Positions 53,128 through 62,402 of a DNA stretch of 64,000 nucleotides are shown piece by piece. A program made the translations under genes and the position numbers. The DNA is from [Enterobacter] lignolyticus SCF1 (GTDB lineage Bacteria > Pseudomonadota > Gammaproteobacteria > Enterobacterales > Enterobacteriaceae). The DNA lies in assembly GCF_000164865.1 (NCBI RefSeq), contig NC_014618.1, positions 3,100,001 through 3,164,000 on the forward strand, in the 5' to 3' direction. Each line of letters begins with the position of its first letter. The first letter of the stretch is position 1. The notes under the pieces were generated by a model, which saw nothing but the letters and a program-made list of their open reading frames with translations, did no database searches and was not told the origin of the DNA.

Positions 53128-54258
53128 TCAGCGTTCCCTGACCAGAAGCGTTAACACCTCATAATGCGCGGTATGCGGAAACATATCGAACAGCTGCACA
53201 CGTTCAATCCGGTAATGCGGCAGGCGGGCGATATCCTTCGCCATCGACTGCGCGTTGCAGCTCGAATAGACGATATAGTCCGGCGCCATCCGATCCAGAT
53301 ACGCGCAAAGCGCTTCGCCGATGCCGCGACGCGGCGGGTTCACCAGCACCAGCCCGGGCGCCTCGCCCTGCCCGACGGCAAACTGCGTGGAGTCGAGCGC
53401 CTGAAAGCGCAGGTTGGTGAGCCCAAGCTCCGCCGCCGACTGCTTCGCGCAGGCGATAGCTTCCGGCGCGATTTCAATGCCGGTCAGCGTCATTGCAGGC
53501 GTTGCGCAGTGCAGGCCAAACCCTCCGACGCCGCAGAACAGATCCCACATATGCGTTACCGGAAGGCCGCGCACCCAGTCGCGAGCGGTGGCATACAGGC
53601 TGGTGGCAACGGTCGGGTTAGTCTGAAAGAAGCTCTGCGGGCGGATCCACAGCGGTACGCCGTTAAAGTTTTCCGCCAGCGCCTGCGCCCCGGTCAGAAA
53701 GATCTCTTCGTCGCCTTCCATAATGGCCATATGCACCGGCTGGATATTCACGGAAATAACCTTCAGCTGCGGCAGCTGCTGCTGCAGCCACGGCAGCGCG
53801 GCGCGAAGCTGCTCAAGCTTGCCGGTCGAACGCAGCACAAAGCGCAGCATCATGCCGCCGTCGAGCTGGCTTTCGGTCAACAGCAGGTATTTGAGCTCGC
53901 CGCGCCTGCGGGCAACATTGTACGGCGTCAGTCCGGCGCGGGCGATGAACGGCTTCAGGACGGCGAAGACCGCCGCAAACGCGGGCGGGTACAGCGGGCA
54001 GTGGGTCAGATCTTCCGGGGTGCCGTCACGGCGCAGCATCCCGAGCAGCGGTTTCTCCACGCTGCCGCTGACCACCATTTTGGCCTTATTGCGAAAGCCC
54101 TGCTCCGGGCCGCTCACCGGCGCGTGCCACTCCTGAACCGGCAGGTCAGACAGCAGCGCCTGCAGGTCGGACATTTTGGCTAAGAGCTGTTGCGAAACCG
54201 GTTGTTCAATCCACTGACAGGAGCGGCAACGACCGGCGTCATAGAGTGCGCACTGCAT
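53128..54258 (-). CDS. rlmC: 23S rRNA (uracil-747-C5) methyltransferase RlmC
   Basis: RlmC (RumB) methylates U747 of 23S rRNA with SAM. The 376-residue protein has iron-sulfur cysteines near the N-terminus (C3, C11, C14 and one in HCPLYPP), the SAM site around DLFCGVGGFG, NPPRRGIG, and catalytic Cys in VYSSCNAQS. In this window it is separated from artJ by the inserted module. Confidence 0.96.
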   Translation of the reverse strand: MQCALYDAGRCRSCQWIEQPVSQQLLAKMSDLQALLSDLPVQEWHAPVSGPEQGFRNKAKMVVSGSVEKPLLGMLRRDGTPEDLTHCPLYPPAFAAVFAVLKPFIARAGLTPYNVARRRGELKYLLLTESQLDGGMMLRFVLRSTGKLEQLRAALPWLQQQLPQLKVISVNIQPVHMAIMEGDEEIFLTGAQALAENFNGVPLWIRPQSFFQTNPTVATSLYATARDWVRGLPVTHMWDLFCGVGGFGLHCATPAMTLTGIEIAPEAIACAKQSAAELGLTNLRFQALDSTQFAVGQGEAPGLVLVNPPRRGIGEALCAYLDRMAPDYIVYSSCNAQSMAKDIARLPHYRIERVQLFDMFPHTAHYEVLTLLVRER

Positions 54259-54300
54259 ACAAAGACCTTCAGAATTCCAGGGGCGGGGATTGTATCACCG

Positions 54301-54774
54301 TTATTGTAAACGGAAAAAGCGGCGGCTGCTGGCAGGAACAAAAAGCAGGAACAGCACCAGCAGATCCGGCAGTTTTTGCATCACCAGCGAGCGGAAAATT
54401 TCCCGCTTCGACTCACCGGCAATGCTGAACAGCTCAGGATAGCCGTACCCTAGCGACGCCGCCCACAGGTAGCCTGCGGCAATCACCTGGGTCAGCAGGT
54501 ACAGCCAGCGCGCCCAGTTGCGGCCTTTGACCACCGAAAACGCGCACCAGATTTCGACAAACACCAGCACCAGGCTTGCGAGAAACACCAGCGTCAGCGT
54601 CCAGGTCTGCACGCTGCGATGGACGAACTCCTCCATGCCCCCAACCCCCAGCAGGTTGAAGATCATCAGCAAATCGAGAGCGCGGATTAAAATAATAGCG
54701 AGCGCCGCCACCTGCACCAGCGCAGGAACGTTGAGACTGGCATGCGAACGACGCGTTTTCGAAAAAAATCCCAC
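54301..54774 (-). CDS. ybjO: Inner membrane protein YbjO (DUF2593)
   Basis: A 157-residue membrane protein with four hydrophobic segments (about 22-42, 60-80, 90-110 and 130-148). The function is unknown. It lies after potI on the same strand, as in E. coli, and may be read with the putrescine operon. Confidence 0.9.
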   Translation of the reverse strand: MGFFSKTRRSHASLNVPALVQVAALAIILIRALDLLMIFNLLGVGGMEEFVHRSVQTWTLTLVFLASLVLVFVEIWCAFSVVKGRNWARWLYLLTQVIAAGYLWAASLGYGYPELFSIAGESKREIFRSLVMQKLPDLLVLFLLFVPASSRRFFRLQ

Positions 54775-54839
54775 TGTTTCACTTCCCTGAAAAACAGTGC
54801 CGCGGCACGCGCGGCACTTTGCAGCAGATTTTAAATCCT

Positions 54840-55685
54840 TCAGATGCGTCTTGCACGCTGGATATCGCGCAGCCGCTGCTTTTCTGTACGGGCCATCAGG
54901 TACCAGGCGATAAAACCAACAATACCGACCACGCCGAGGATAAGCGTCGCCAGGGCGTTAATTTCCGGGTTCACCCCCATACGTACGCTGGAGAAGACCA
55001 GCATCGGCAGCGTCGTCGCCCCCGGGCCGGAGACGAAGCTTGCGATAACCAGATCATCCAGCGACAGCGTGAAGGCCAGCAGCCAGCCCGAGATCACCGC
55101 CGGCATAATCATCGGCAGCGTGATGATGAAAAAGACCTTGAGCGGCGTTGCGCCAAGATCCATCGCCGCCTCCTCAATAGAGCGGTCGAGCTCGCGCAGG
55201 CGCGAGGAGATAACCACCGCCACGTACGCCGTACAGAAGGTGACGTGAGCCAGCCAGATGGTCAGCATCCCCCTGTCCGACGGCCAGCCGATCGCATGGC
55301 CGAGCGCGACAAACAGCAGCAGCAGCGACAGGCCGGTTATCACGTCAGGCATCACCAGCGGCGCGGTGATCATAAAGGCAAAGCCGTTCGAACCGCTAAA
55401 ACGCCCGAAGCGCACCATCACCACGGCCGCGATGGTGCCGAGGATCGCCGCCATCGTCGCCGCACAGGCGGCGATGGTCAGGCTCAGCCCCACCGCGCTC
55501 ATCATCGCATCATCGTGGAACAGCTCGCTGTACCAGCGCGTGGACCACCCTGCCCACACCGTCACCAGTTTGGAGCTGTTGAACGAGTAAATCACCAGCA
55601 TCAGCATCGGCGCGTAGAGAAAGAAGAACCCCAGCGACAGAATCACCAGACGCCAGGGAGAGCGGACTACCGGTAAGTTGTTCAT
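54840..55685 (-). CDS. potI: Putrescine ABC transporter permease PotI
   Basis: A 281-residue permease of the PotFGHI putrescine importer, with six helices and the EAA loop (IEEAAMDLGATPLKVFF). The ATG at 55685 (MNNLPVVRSPW) gives the E. coli length. It overlaps potH by four bases. An earlier ATG would lie inside potH. Confidence 0.97.
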   Translation of the reverse strand: MNNLPVVRSPWRLVILSLGFFFLYAPMLMLVIYSFNSSKLVTVWAGWSTRWYSELFHDDAMMSAVGLSLTIAACAATMAAILGTIAAVVMVRFGRFSGSNGFAFMITAPLVMPDVITGLSLLLLFVALGHAIGWPSDRGMLTIWLAHVTFCTAYVAVVISSRLRELDRSIEEAAMDLGATPLKVFFIITLPMIMPAVISGWLLAFTLSLDDLVIASFVSGPGATTLPMLVFSSVRMGVNPEINALATLILGVVGIVGFIAWYLMARTEKQRLRDIQRARRI

Positions 55686-56635
55686 CCGTGTTCTCCCATC
55701 TGTTTCTGCTGATGCTTGTGGAACCACATGATTGGGACGATCAGCAGCAGCAGCATCACAATGGCGACGGCGGCGGCGACCGGCCAGTCGCGGTTGTTAA
55801 AGAACTCCTGCCACAGCACGCGGCCTATCATGATGCTGTCCGGGCCGCCCAACAGCTCCGGGATAACGAACTCGCCCACCGCCGGAATAAACACCAGCAT
55901 CGAGCCAGCGATAATTCCGCCTTTGGTTAGCGGCACAATGACGCTGAAGAAGGTTTTCAGCGGCTTCGCACCGAGATCGAGCGAGGCTTCCACCAGCGAA
56001 TAGTCGATGCGCGTCAGGGCGGTATAAATCGGCAGCACCATAAACGGCAGATAGGCGTACACAATACCGATATACACCGCAAGGTTGGTATGCAGAATGG
56101 TCAACGGCTGATCGATAACCCCAAGCCACATCAGGAAGTTATTCAGTAAGCCGTTGTTTTTCAGGATCCCCATCCACGCGTAGACGCGGATTAAAAACGA
56201 CGTCCACGACGGCAGGATAACCAGCAGCAGCAGAATATTGCGCGTCGACGGCTTGCTGTGCGCCACCGCCCACGCCAGTGGATACCCGAGCAGCAGACAG
56301 CAGGCCGTCGAAATCGCCGCCACCTGCAGCGACTGCAGGTAGGCCTCGAAATAGAGCGGGTCGCCCGTAAGCTGCAGGAAGTTGCCGATGTTAAGCGTCA
56401 GGGTGACCTGGTCATCCGCCCACTCCAGCAGGTTGGTGTAGGGCGGGATCGTGCGCGCCATATCCGCAAGGCTGATTTTGAACACAATCAGGAACGGCAG
56501 CATAAACAGCAAAATAAGCCAGACGTACGGCAGCGCAATGACCAGCTTACGGCCGTACTTCATTTGCAGCTGCGCCAGAGTCAGCGCAAAACCGCCCGGC
56601 TGGCGGGCGCGAGCCGGTGATTCTAAGACACTCAT
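55682..56635 (-). CDS. potH: Putrescine ABC transporter permease PotH
   Basis: The 317-residue partner permease, the same length as in E. coli, with six helices and EAA loop SLVEASLDLGAKPLKTFF. It lies 11 bases after potG. Confidence 0.97.
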   Translation of the reverse strand: MSVLESPARARQPGGFALTLAQLQMKYGRKLVIALPYVWLILLFMLPFLIVFKISLADMARTIPPYTNLLEWADDQVTLTLNIGNFLQLTGDPLYFEAYLQSLQVAAISTACCLLLGYPLAWAVAHSKPSTRNILLLLVILPSWTSFLIRVYAWMGILKNNGLLNNFLMWLGVIDQPLTILHTNLAVYIGIVYAYLPFMVLPIYTALTRIDYSLVEASLDLGAKPLKTFFSVIVPLTKGGIIAGSMLVFIPAVGEFVIPELLGGPDSIMIGRVLWQEFFNNRDWPVAAAVAIVMLLLLIVPIMWFHKHQQKQMGEHG

Positions 56636-56646
56636 TTACCCTCTCC

Positions 56647-57780
56647 TTATACCGTCAGGACCACACAGCTGTCGGCATCCCAGCACAGACGCACCTCATC
56701 GCCCCAGGTCGGCAACCCCCGGCGATAGCGATGTTCGTTCTGCAGCTGGGCGCTGATCATCTGACCACTTTTCAGACGCACATGATAAACAGAGAGATCG
56801 CCTAAATAGGCGATATGGATAACCTCCCCGACGGCAAAGTTATAGCCATCGGCGGGCGGCTCCTCGCAGAGCGATATTTTTTCCGGACGCAGCGCCACGT
56901 AAACCGGTACGTTATCCACAACCGAAGCGTCGACATCCACCTTCAGCGGATGGCTCAGCCCCGGCGAGTCAATGACCAGACCATCCTCCTGACGGTCTTT
57001 CAGCAGGCCTTCGAAAACGTTGACGGAGCCGATAAACTCGGCGCTGTAGCGGGTCGTCGGGTGCTCGTAAATCTCCTCCGGCTCGCCAATCTGCACGAAT
57101 TTACCGCGGTTCATGATGGCGATACGCCCGGCCATGGTCATGGCTTCTTCCTGATCGTGGGTCACCATCACGCAGGTTACGCCGACGCGCTCAAGAATAT
57201 CCACCACCTCCAGTTGCATACGGTCGCGCAGCTTTTTGTCCAGCGCGCCCATCGGCTCGTCAAGCAGCAGCAGCTTTGGCCGCTTGGCCAGGCTGCGCGC
57301 CAGCGCCACGCGCTGACGCTGGCCGCCGGAAAGCTGGTGCGGCTTGCGTTTGGCGAACTCCTGCATGTGGACAATGCCCAGCATCTCCTGTACCCGGGCG
57401 GTGATTTCGGCTTTCGGCAGTTTGTCCTGCTTCAGGCCAAAAGCGATGTTCTGCTCCACGGTCATGTGAGGGAACAGCGCGTAGGACTGGAACATCATGT
57501 TGATCGGACGCTGATACGGCGGTACCTGCGAGAGGTCAACGCCGTCCAGCACAATCTGCCCGACGGAGGGCTGTTCAAAGCCCGCCAGCATGCGCAGCAG
57601 CGTCGATTTCCCGCAGCCTGATGCGCCAAGCAGTGCAAAAATTTCGCCTTTATAAATGGTGAGGCTGACGTCATCAACGGCGTGTTGGCCGTCAAATGAT
57701 TTGGTCAGGTTACGGATTTCCAGCAGCGGGGTCAGCGCCTTGCGGGTTTTCGCCTGCGGGCGTGGGATAGCGTCATTCAC
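56647..57780 (-). CDS. potG: Putrescine ABC transporter ATP-binding protein PotG
   Basis: A 377-residue ABC ATPase with Walker A GASGCGKST, signature LSGGQRQR, Walker B LLLLDEP and switch VTHDQ, plus a C-terminal TOBE domain. I chose the GTG at 57780, read as MNDAIPRPQ, because GGAGAG lies seven bases upstream. An ATG six codons further back follows a T run without a ribosome site. Confidence 0.94.
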   Translation of the reverse strand: MNDAIPRPQAKTRKALTPLLEIRNLTKSFDGQHAVDDVSLTIYKGEIFALLGASGCGKSTLLRMLAGFEQPSVGQIVLDGVDLSQVPPYQRPINMMFQSYALFPHMTVEQNIAFGLKQDKLPKAEITARVQEMLGIVHMQEFAKRKPHQLSGGQRQRVALARSLAKRPKLLLLDEPMGALDKKLRDRMQLEVVDILERVGVTCVMVTHDQEEAMTMAGRIAIMNRGKFVQIGEPEEIYEHPTTRYSAEFIGSVNVFEGLLKDRQEDGLVIDSPGLSHPLKVDVDASVVDNVPVYVALRPEKISLCEEPPADGYNFAVGEVIHIAYLGDLSVYHVRLKSGQMISAQLQNEHRYRRGLPTWGDEVRLCWDADSCVVLTV

Positions 57781-57847
57781 AGCAGTGCTCTCCGGCATAA
57801 AAAAACACTTCGTATGGTCTGAGCGCCATACTAATCATCGACTTTAT

Positions 57848-57882
57848 GCACCAGGGCCGGGCGCATTGCCCTGCCCTGGTGC
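57848..57882 (-). other. Intercistronic hairpin between potF and potG
   Basis: GCACCAGGGC and GCCCTGGTGC form a perfect 10-bp stem around 15 bases just after the potF stop. Without a T run it is more likely to protect the 3' end of potF mRNA or to limit read-through, giving more binding protein than transporter. Confidence 0.6.
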
Positions 57883-57891
57883 CCTATGTCA

Positions 57892-59004
57892 TTACTTACC
57901 GCTTTTTACTTTCGTCCACGCACGGGTGCGCACGCGGTCAATCTTCGGATCCTGAACCTTCAGGGTGAAGAGCTTGGCGCGTACATCGGCCGGCGGGTAG
58001 ATCCCCGGGTTATCGCGGACTGCCGGGCTGACCAGCGCCGTCGCCTCTTTGTTGACGTTGGCGTAGAAAACGTGATCGGAGATATGGGCAATCACGTCCG
58101 GACGCAGCAGGTAGTTGAGGAACTGATAGGCTTCATCTTTGTTTTTCGCATCAGCAGGCATCGCGAAAACATCAAAGAAAGCCAGCGCCCCTTCTTTCGG
58201 AATGGAGTAAGAGATATTTACGCCGTTCTTCGCCTCTTTCGCACGGTTCGCCGCCTGCCATACGTCCCCTGCCCAGCCGATCGCCACGCAGATGTCGCCG
58301 TTCGCCAGGTCGTTGATGTACTGCGAGGAGTGGAAGTAGCGAATGTCAGGACGCAGCTTCAGCAGCAGGTCGGTCGCCGGGCCGGTGTAGTCGTCCGCTT
58401 TGGTGCTGTTCGGGTCTTTACCGAGATAATTCAGCACGGTGGCGAAAATTTCTTCCGGCGCGTCAAGGAAGGAGACGCCGCAGCTTTTCAGTTTTTGGAG
58501 GTTCTCCGGCTTCATCACCAGATCCCAGCTGTTGACCGGCGCATCTTTACCGAGCACCGCCTTCACCTTATCCACGTTATAGCCGATACCGGTGGTCGCC
58601 CACATGTAAGGCATCGCGTATTTGTTTTCCGGATCGTGGCGGGCAATCAGCTTCAGCAGTTCAGGATCGAGGTTTTTCCAGTTCGGCAGCTTGCTTTTAT
58701 CCAGCGGCTGGAAGACGCCCGCGGTAAGCTGACGCTCAAGGAAGCTTGCCGACGGCACCACCAGATCAAAGCCGGTGCTTCCCGCCATCAGCTTTCCTTC
58801 CAGCACTTCGTTGGAATCGAAGACGTCGTAAACGACTTTAATACCGGTTTCTTTTTCGAAGTTCGCCACCGTGTCCGGCGCGATATAGTCTGACCAGTTA
58901 TAGATGTGCAGCGTTTTTTGTTCATCAGCGAGCGAGCCGGCAGAGACGGCCATCAGCGCACCCGCAACCAGACCCGTTAACCATTTCTTACTCAAGGCGG
59001 TCAT
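57892..59004 (-). CDS. potF: Putrescine-binding periplasmic protein PotF
   Basis: PotF binds putrescine (and other polyamines) in the periplasm. The 370-residue protein has a signal peptide (1-26, SLA) and the family segments LHIYNWSDYIAPDTV, WATTGIGYN and AIGWAGDVWQA. It starts the potFGHI operon. Confidence 0.97.
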   Translation of the reverse strand: MTALSKKWLTGLVAGALMAVSAGSLADEQKTLHIYNWSDYIAPDTVANFEKETGIKVVYDVFDSNEVLEGKLMAGSTGFDLVVPSASFLERQLTAGVFQPLDKSKLPNWKNLDPELLKLIARHDPENKYAMPYMWATTGIGYNVDKVKAVLGKDAPVNSWDLVMKPENLQKLKSCGVSFLDAPEEIFATVLNYLGKDPNSTKADDYTGPATDLLLKLRPDIRYFHSSQYINDLANGDICVAIGWAGDVWQAANRAKEAKNGVNISYSIPKEGALAFFDVFAMPADAKNKDEAYQFLNYLLRPDVIAHISDHVFYANVNKEATALVSPAVRDNPGIYPPADVRAKLFTLKVQDPKIDRVRTRAWTKVKSGK

Positions 59005-59039
59005 ATCTCTTTTCCTTATCGACGTCCGTTAACATTCGG

Positions 59040-59068
59040 ACTAAACATACGCACTTTTACGCATGCAA
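59040..59068 (-). promoter_or_regulatory. Candidate potF promoter with palindrome
   Basis: On the minus strand, TTGCAT (59068-59063) and TTTAGT (59045-59040) are 17 bases apart. A start near 59033 leaves a leader of about 29 bases with an AAGGAAAAG site. The -35 lies in the inverted repeat GCATG-N7-CATGC (59061-59077), a possible operator. Confidence 0.45.
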
Positions 59069-59094
59069 AATTCATGCATATTTTGTCAGTCTGC

Positions 59095-59119
59095 AAAGAA
59101 AAGGAGAGAGGTTCTCTCC
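59095..59119 (-). terminator. Terminator-like hairpin upstream of potF
   Basis: On the minus strand GGAGAGA pairs with TCTCTCC around three bases and is followed by TTTTCTTT. It would end a transcript coming from the ybjN side just before the potF promoter. Confidence 0.65.
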
Positions 59120-59411
59120 CGGCGCGTATTGCTCGCGATTGCCGCAGGATATTCCGCGTTACATCGCGATAATCGCAGGTTTTCACGCGGCCCGTTTTCA
59201 GGTTCCGCAAGAATAACTTTAGCCAGGGATTGAAACCCTGGCCCGGGTTAAAAACCGCCTTTTATCAATTTTTTATGCAAGATCACTTTATGGCGCAAGC
59301 CAACAGCGCCAGGGAGGTGGTGAAAAATTCTTTAAGAAGAGGTTAAAAACAGAATATACGGGGGGTTTTACGCAGCCGCGCTGGCAGCGGCTGCGCTAAT
59401 TACTCGCGGGA

Positions 59412-59891
59412 TCAGTGGAGAAAATGGTATTGAATCTCTTCCCCTGCCGGCTCCTCATCTTCCGGCTTAAACAGCAGCTGATGCGCCGCCGCTTCGAGGA
59501 TAACCATGGAGACCTGCTCTTCGCTCTGACGGAAGAACCACTCAAACTGTTCCCGGGTTACGCCCACGCCTACCGACAGCGACTGGCAGACCACCAGCTT
59601 CGGCAGGTTGTCGTCCTGGATATCGATAAACGCTTTCACCGTCAGCGAACTGGCGTTAATCGCGGAAAGATCGGCGGCCAGCGCCAGCAGCGCCGAAGGT
59701 TTTATCTCCGCCAGCGCCGAGAACAGCAGCACGTTGTCGACAAGATCGAGCTTGGCATCGAAAATGCCGTCGAAATTTTGCATGTGCGGAAGATGAAGCG
59801 CCTGACAGGTATCGCACTCAAAGAAGCTGATGCCCATTTCGTCGAGCCATTGACGTAACGTATCCAGACCCGGAACGACGAGTGAATCCAT
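59412..59891 (-). CDS. ybjN: Sensory transduction regulator-like protein YbjN
   Basis: A 159-residue protein of the YbjN family. E. coli YbjN affects motility, biofilm formation and stress resistance by an unknown route. The fold resembles type III secretion chaperones. FFECDTCQALHLPHMQNFDG and VKAFIDIQDDNLPKLVV are family segments. Confidence 0.93.
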   Translation of the reverse strand: MDSLVVPGLDTLRQWLDEMGISFFECDTCQALHLPHMQNFDGIFDAKLDLVDNVLLFSALAEIKPSALLALAADLSAINASSLTVKAFIDIQDDNLPKLVVCQSLSVGVGVTREQFEWFFRQSEEQVSMVILEAAAHQLLFKPEDEEPAGEEIQYHFLH

Positions 59892-59979
59892 AATACCTGA
59901 GACCTCTTGCTATGAAAGTAAACCGCCATAGAGTACGCAAAAAACCCGTTTGACGCTACGAAACGGGCGAAAATGGCGA

Positions 59980-60882
59980 TCACCCGCCCGTTTTCAGGCA
60001 ATAGCCGGGATGCGCGCTACGTTCTATCCACTGGATCATCTTGCCCGCGATATCGATACCGGTGGTTTTCTCAATCCCCTCCAGGCCCGGCGAGGCGTTG
60101 ACCTCCATCACCAGCGGACCGCGGTTGGCCCGCAGAATATCGACCCCCGCCACGTCAAGCCCCAGCGTGCTCGCCGCCTTCAGCGCAATGGCCCGCTCCT
60201 GCGGGGTGATGCTGGCAACCGTCGCCACGCCGCCGCGGTGCAGGTTGGAGCGAAAATCGCCGTCCTTCGCGCGCCGCTCAATCGCGGCAACCACCTCATC
60301 GCCCACCACCAGGCAGCGGATGTCGCAGCCTTTGGCCTCCTGGATATATTCCTGCACCAGAATATGGGCATTGAGCCCGCGAAAGGCGTCAATCACGCTC
60401 TCCGCCGCCTGGCGGGTTTCCGCCAGTACCACGCCGATGCCCTGGGTGCCTTCGACCAGCTTCACCACCAGCGGCGCGCCGCCGACCATATCGATAAGAT
60501 CGCTGGTGTCGTCCGGCGAGTGGGCGATGCCGGTGATCGGCAGGTCAATGCCCTGACGCGCCATCAGCTGCAGCGAGCGCAGCTTGTCGCGGGCGCGGGT
60601 GATAGCAACGGATTCATTGAGCGGGTAGCTGCCCAGCATTTCGAACTGGCGCAGCGACGCCGTGCCGTAAAAGGTAATGGCGGAGCCAATCCGCGGGATC
60701 ACCGCATCGTAATGCGGCAGCTGATGGCCTTTATAGTGAATCGACGAAGCCGCCGGGCTGATGTTCATATAGCAGGACAGCGGGTCGAGGATATCGACCA
60801 GGTGGCCGCGCTGCATGGCGGCCTCACGAAGACGTTTACAGGACCAGAGCGTTCCGTCCCGGGACAATATGGCAATTTTCAC
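59980..60882 (-). CDS. rimK: Ribosomal protein S6 modification protein RimK
   Basis: RimK is an ATP-grasp ligase that adds glutamate residues to the C-terminus of ribosomal protein S6. The 300-residue protein has the ATP-grasp segments (VKLVEGTQGIGVVLAE, LVQEYIQEAKGCDIR and VMEVNASPGLEGIE). It lies downstream of nfsA. An AAACGGGC/GCCCGTTT hairpin overlaps its stop. Confidence 0.96.
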   Translation of the reverse strand: MKIAILSRDGTLWSCKRLREAAMQRGHLVDILDPLSCYMNISPAASSIHYKGHQLPHYDAVIPRIGSAITFYGTASLRQFEMLGSYPLNESVAITRARDKLRSLQLMARQGIDLPITGIAHSPDDTSDLIDMVGGAPLVVKLVEGTQGIGVVLAETRQAAESVIDAFRGLNAHILVQEYIQEAKGCDIRCLVVGDEVVAAIERRAKDGDFRSNLHRGGVATVASITPQERAIALKAASTLGLDVAGVDILRANRGPLVMEVNASPGLEGIEKTTGIDIAGKMIQWIERSAHPGYCLKTGG

Positions 60883-60951
60883 CCTGCACCTCGCAATGAA
60901 GACCTGAAAGCAGGCGTATCATACACATAGTCTGACTCAGGATGAATGGCC

Positions 60952-61674
60952 TCAGCGTACGGCCCAGCCCTGTTTATGCAAATAGTCCAGAATAAACGGA
61001 CGGCTCTCCTTCACGATGGTGCGACGGATGTGATCGCTCCAGGTATCGCGGCGGGTATTGCTGCCGCGGGAAAGATAGTAGTTCGCCATCTCTTCATCGT
61101 AGCGGGCCAGCTCCGCCGCATCGACCGCCTGATACTGGTTTTCGTGCACCACCAGGCTTGCCGGCAGGCGCGGTTTGACGCCCGGGTCGTCCGCAGGCCA
61201 CCCCAGGCACAGGCCGAACAGCGGCAGCACGTGCGTGGGCAGCTTCAGCAGCCCGGTGACGGCCTCAATATTGTTGCGAATTCCGCCGATATAGACGCCG
61301 CCAAGCCCGAGCGACTCCGCCGCCGCCATGGCGTTCTGCCCCATCATCGCCGTATCCACCACGCCGAGCAGCAGCTGCTCCGCCAGCCCCAGCTGCGCCT
61401 GCGGGCAAATCTGCAGATGACGGTTAAAATCCGCGCAGAAAACCCAGAACTCCGCCGCCTGGGCGACGTGCTTTTGACCGCCGCTCAGCGTCACCAGCTG
61501 TTCGCGCAGCGCCGGGTCGGTAATGCGAATAATGGAGCTGCACTGCAAAAAGCTGGAGCTGGAGGCCGCCTGAGCGCTGGCGATGATCGCCTCACGCTGC
61601 GCGGCGCTGATGGGTTTATCGGTAAAGTGGCGAATGGAGCGGTGGCTGCGCAGCAGATCAATGGTCGGCGTCAT
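60952..61674 (-). CDS. nfsA: Oxygen-insensitive NADPH nitroreductase NfsA
   Basis: NfsA is an FMN enzyme that reduces nitroaromatics and quinones with NADPH. The 240-residue protein has the HRSIRHFTDKPIS start and GLGGVYIGGIRNN. It overlaps ybjC by 17 bases, as in E. coli, where the pair belongs to the SoxRS regulon. Confidence 0.96.
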   Translation of the reverse strand: MTPTIDLLRSHRSIRHFTDKPISAAQREAIIASAQAASSSSFLQCSSIIRITDPALREQLVTLSGGQKHVAQAAEFWVFCADFNRHLQICPQAQLGLAEQLLLGVVDTAMMGQNAMAAAESLGLGGVYIGGIRNNIEAVTGLLKLPTHVLPLFGLCLGWPADDPGVKPRLPASLVVHENQYQAVDAAELARYDEEMANYYLSRGSNTRRDTWSDHIRRTIVKESRPFILDYLHKQGWAVR

Positions 61675-61948
61675 CTCGTTTTTCCTGGTCTGACGATGAA
61701 GAAGGTTTATCGTTACGGCGCATCAGCTGCGGCGCGACGGTTTGCGCCATCTCCCACATCAGCGCAACCGCCGCCGGGAGCATCAGCACAATACCCGCGA
61801 AAATCATGATGATGCCGGCAAGCTCGCCGTCAAACGGCGCAGGCAGCGAGACGTACTGCTTGAGCGAAAGCCAGGCCAGCGCCAGCAGCGCCATGCCAAT
61901 GCCTTCCAGTATCAGCACGCTTTTCGGTAACGATCCAAGCGAACGCAT
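61658..61948 (-). CDS. ybjC: Membrane protein YbjC (DUF1418)
   Basis: A 96-residue protein with two hydrophobic helices (about 12-30 and 42-66). The function is unknown. It is translated with nfsA. The C-terminal tail is charged (RRNDKPSSSSDQEKRDD). Confidence 0.9.
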   Translation of the reverse strand: MRSLGSLPKSVLILEGIGMALLALAWLSLKQYVSLPAPFDGELAGIIMIFAGIVLMLPAAVALMWEMAQTVAPQLMRRNDKPSSSSDQEKRDDADH

Positions 61949-61976
61949 AGTCCTTCTCCATCCATAAAGATGAATG

Positions 61977-61982
61977 ATTATA
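61977..61982 (-). promoter_or_regulatory. Candidate -10 box of ybjC-nfsA-rimK
   Basis: A perfect TATAAT on the minus strand lies 28 bases before the ybjC ATG. No good -35 is seen 17 bases upstream, which would fit an activator-dependent promoter such as a SoxS target, but I could not place a convincing SoxS or OxyR site in this gap. Confidence 0.5.
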
Positions 61983-62123
61983 GCGAGGCAAATGCAGGCT
62001 GTATTTAACGAAAATAGCCCAGAACCATCAAAGCAACAGGCAGAATCTTCTTTCTTCTGCGCTCTACTCGCGGCATCATAACCCTATTCGCCGTCAGGCT
62101 CAGACTCATCTCAGGAGAGAAAT

Positions 62124-62387
62124 ATGTTTACCGTTATTTTTGGTCGTCCAGGATGCCCTTACTGCGTACGTGCAAAAGAGCTGGCAGAAAAACTGACCAA
62201 CGAGCGCGATGACTTCAACTACCGCTACGTGGATATCCACGCCGAAGGGATCAGCAAAGAAGATTTGCAGAAAACCGTCGGCAAACCGGTTGAAACCGTA
62301 CCGCAGATTTTCGTCGATCAGCAGCACATCGGCGGCTTTACCGATTTCGAAGCCTGGGCGAAAGCCAACCTCGGCCTGTACGCGTAA
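62124..62387 (+). CDS. grxA: Glutaredoxin 1
   Basis: Grx1 is a dithiol glutaredoxin that reduces ribonucleotide reductase and other disulfides with glutathione. The 87-residue protein has the CPYC active site (11-14), the cis-proline TVPQIF and GGFTDF. The E. coli gene is induced by OxyR. It is divergent from ybjC. Confidence 0.97.
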   Translation: MFTVIFGRPGCPYCVRAKELAEKLTNERDDFNYRYVDIHAEGISKEDLQKTVGKPVETVPQIFVDQQHIGGFTDFEAWAKANLGLYA

Positions 62388-62402
62388 GCCACTGCGTGGG
62401 CG

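Larger units (their letters stand above)
59005..59411. other. ybjN-potF intergenic region
   Basis: This 407-base stretch has no gene. On the minus strand it holds, in order of transcription, a CGCAGCCGC/GCGGCTGCG hairpin (59371-59395) after ybjN, a CCAGGG/CCCTGG hairpin (59223-59240), a terminator-like hairpin (59095-59119) and the potF promoter candidate. The density of hairpins may reflect a ybjN 3' end or a small RNA. Confidence 0.55.

Noticed and set aside
59142..59300. Possible sigma-54 promoter for potF
   Set aside because: TGGC and TTGC elements are visible on the minus strand, but the GG-to-GC spacing is about 14 instead of 10.
61949..62123. OxyR or SoxS sites between ybjC and grxA
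   Set aside because: E. coli regulation suggests them, but I found only scattered ATAG and GCA fragments without the right spacing.
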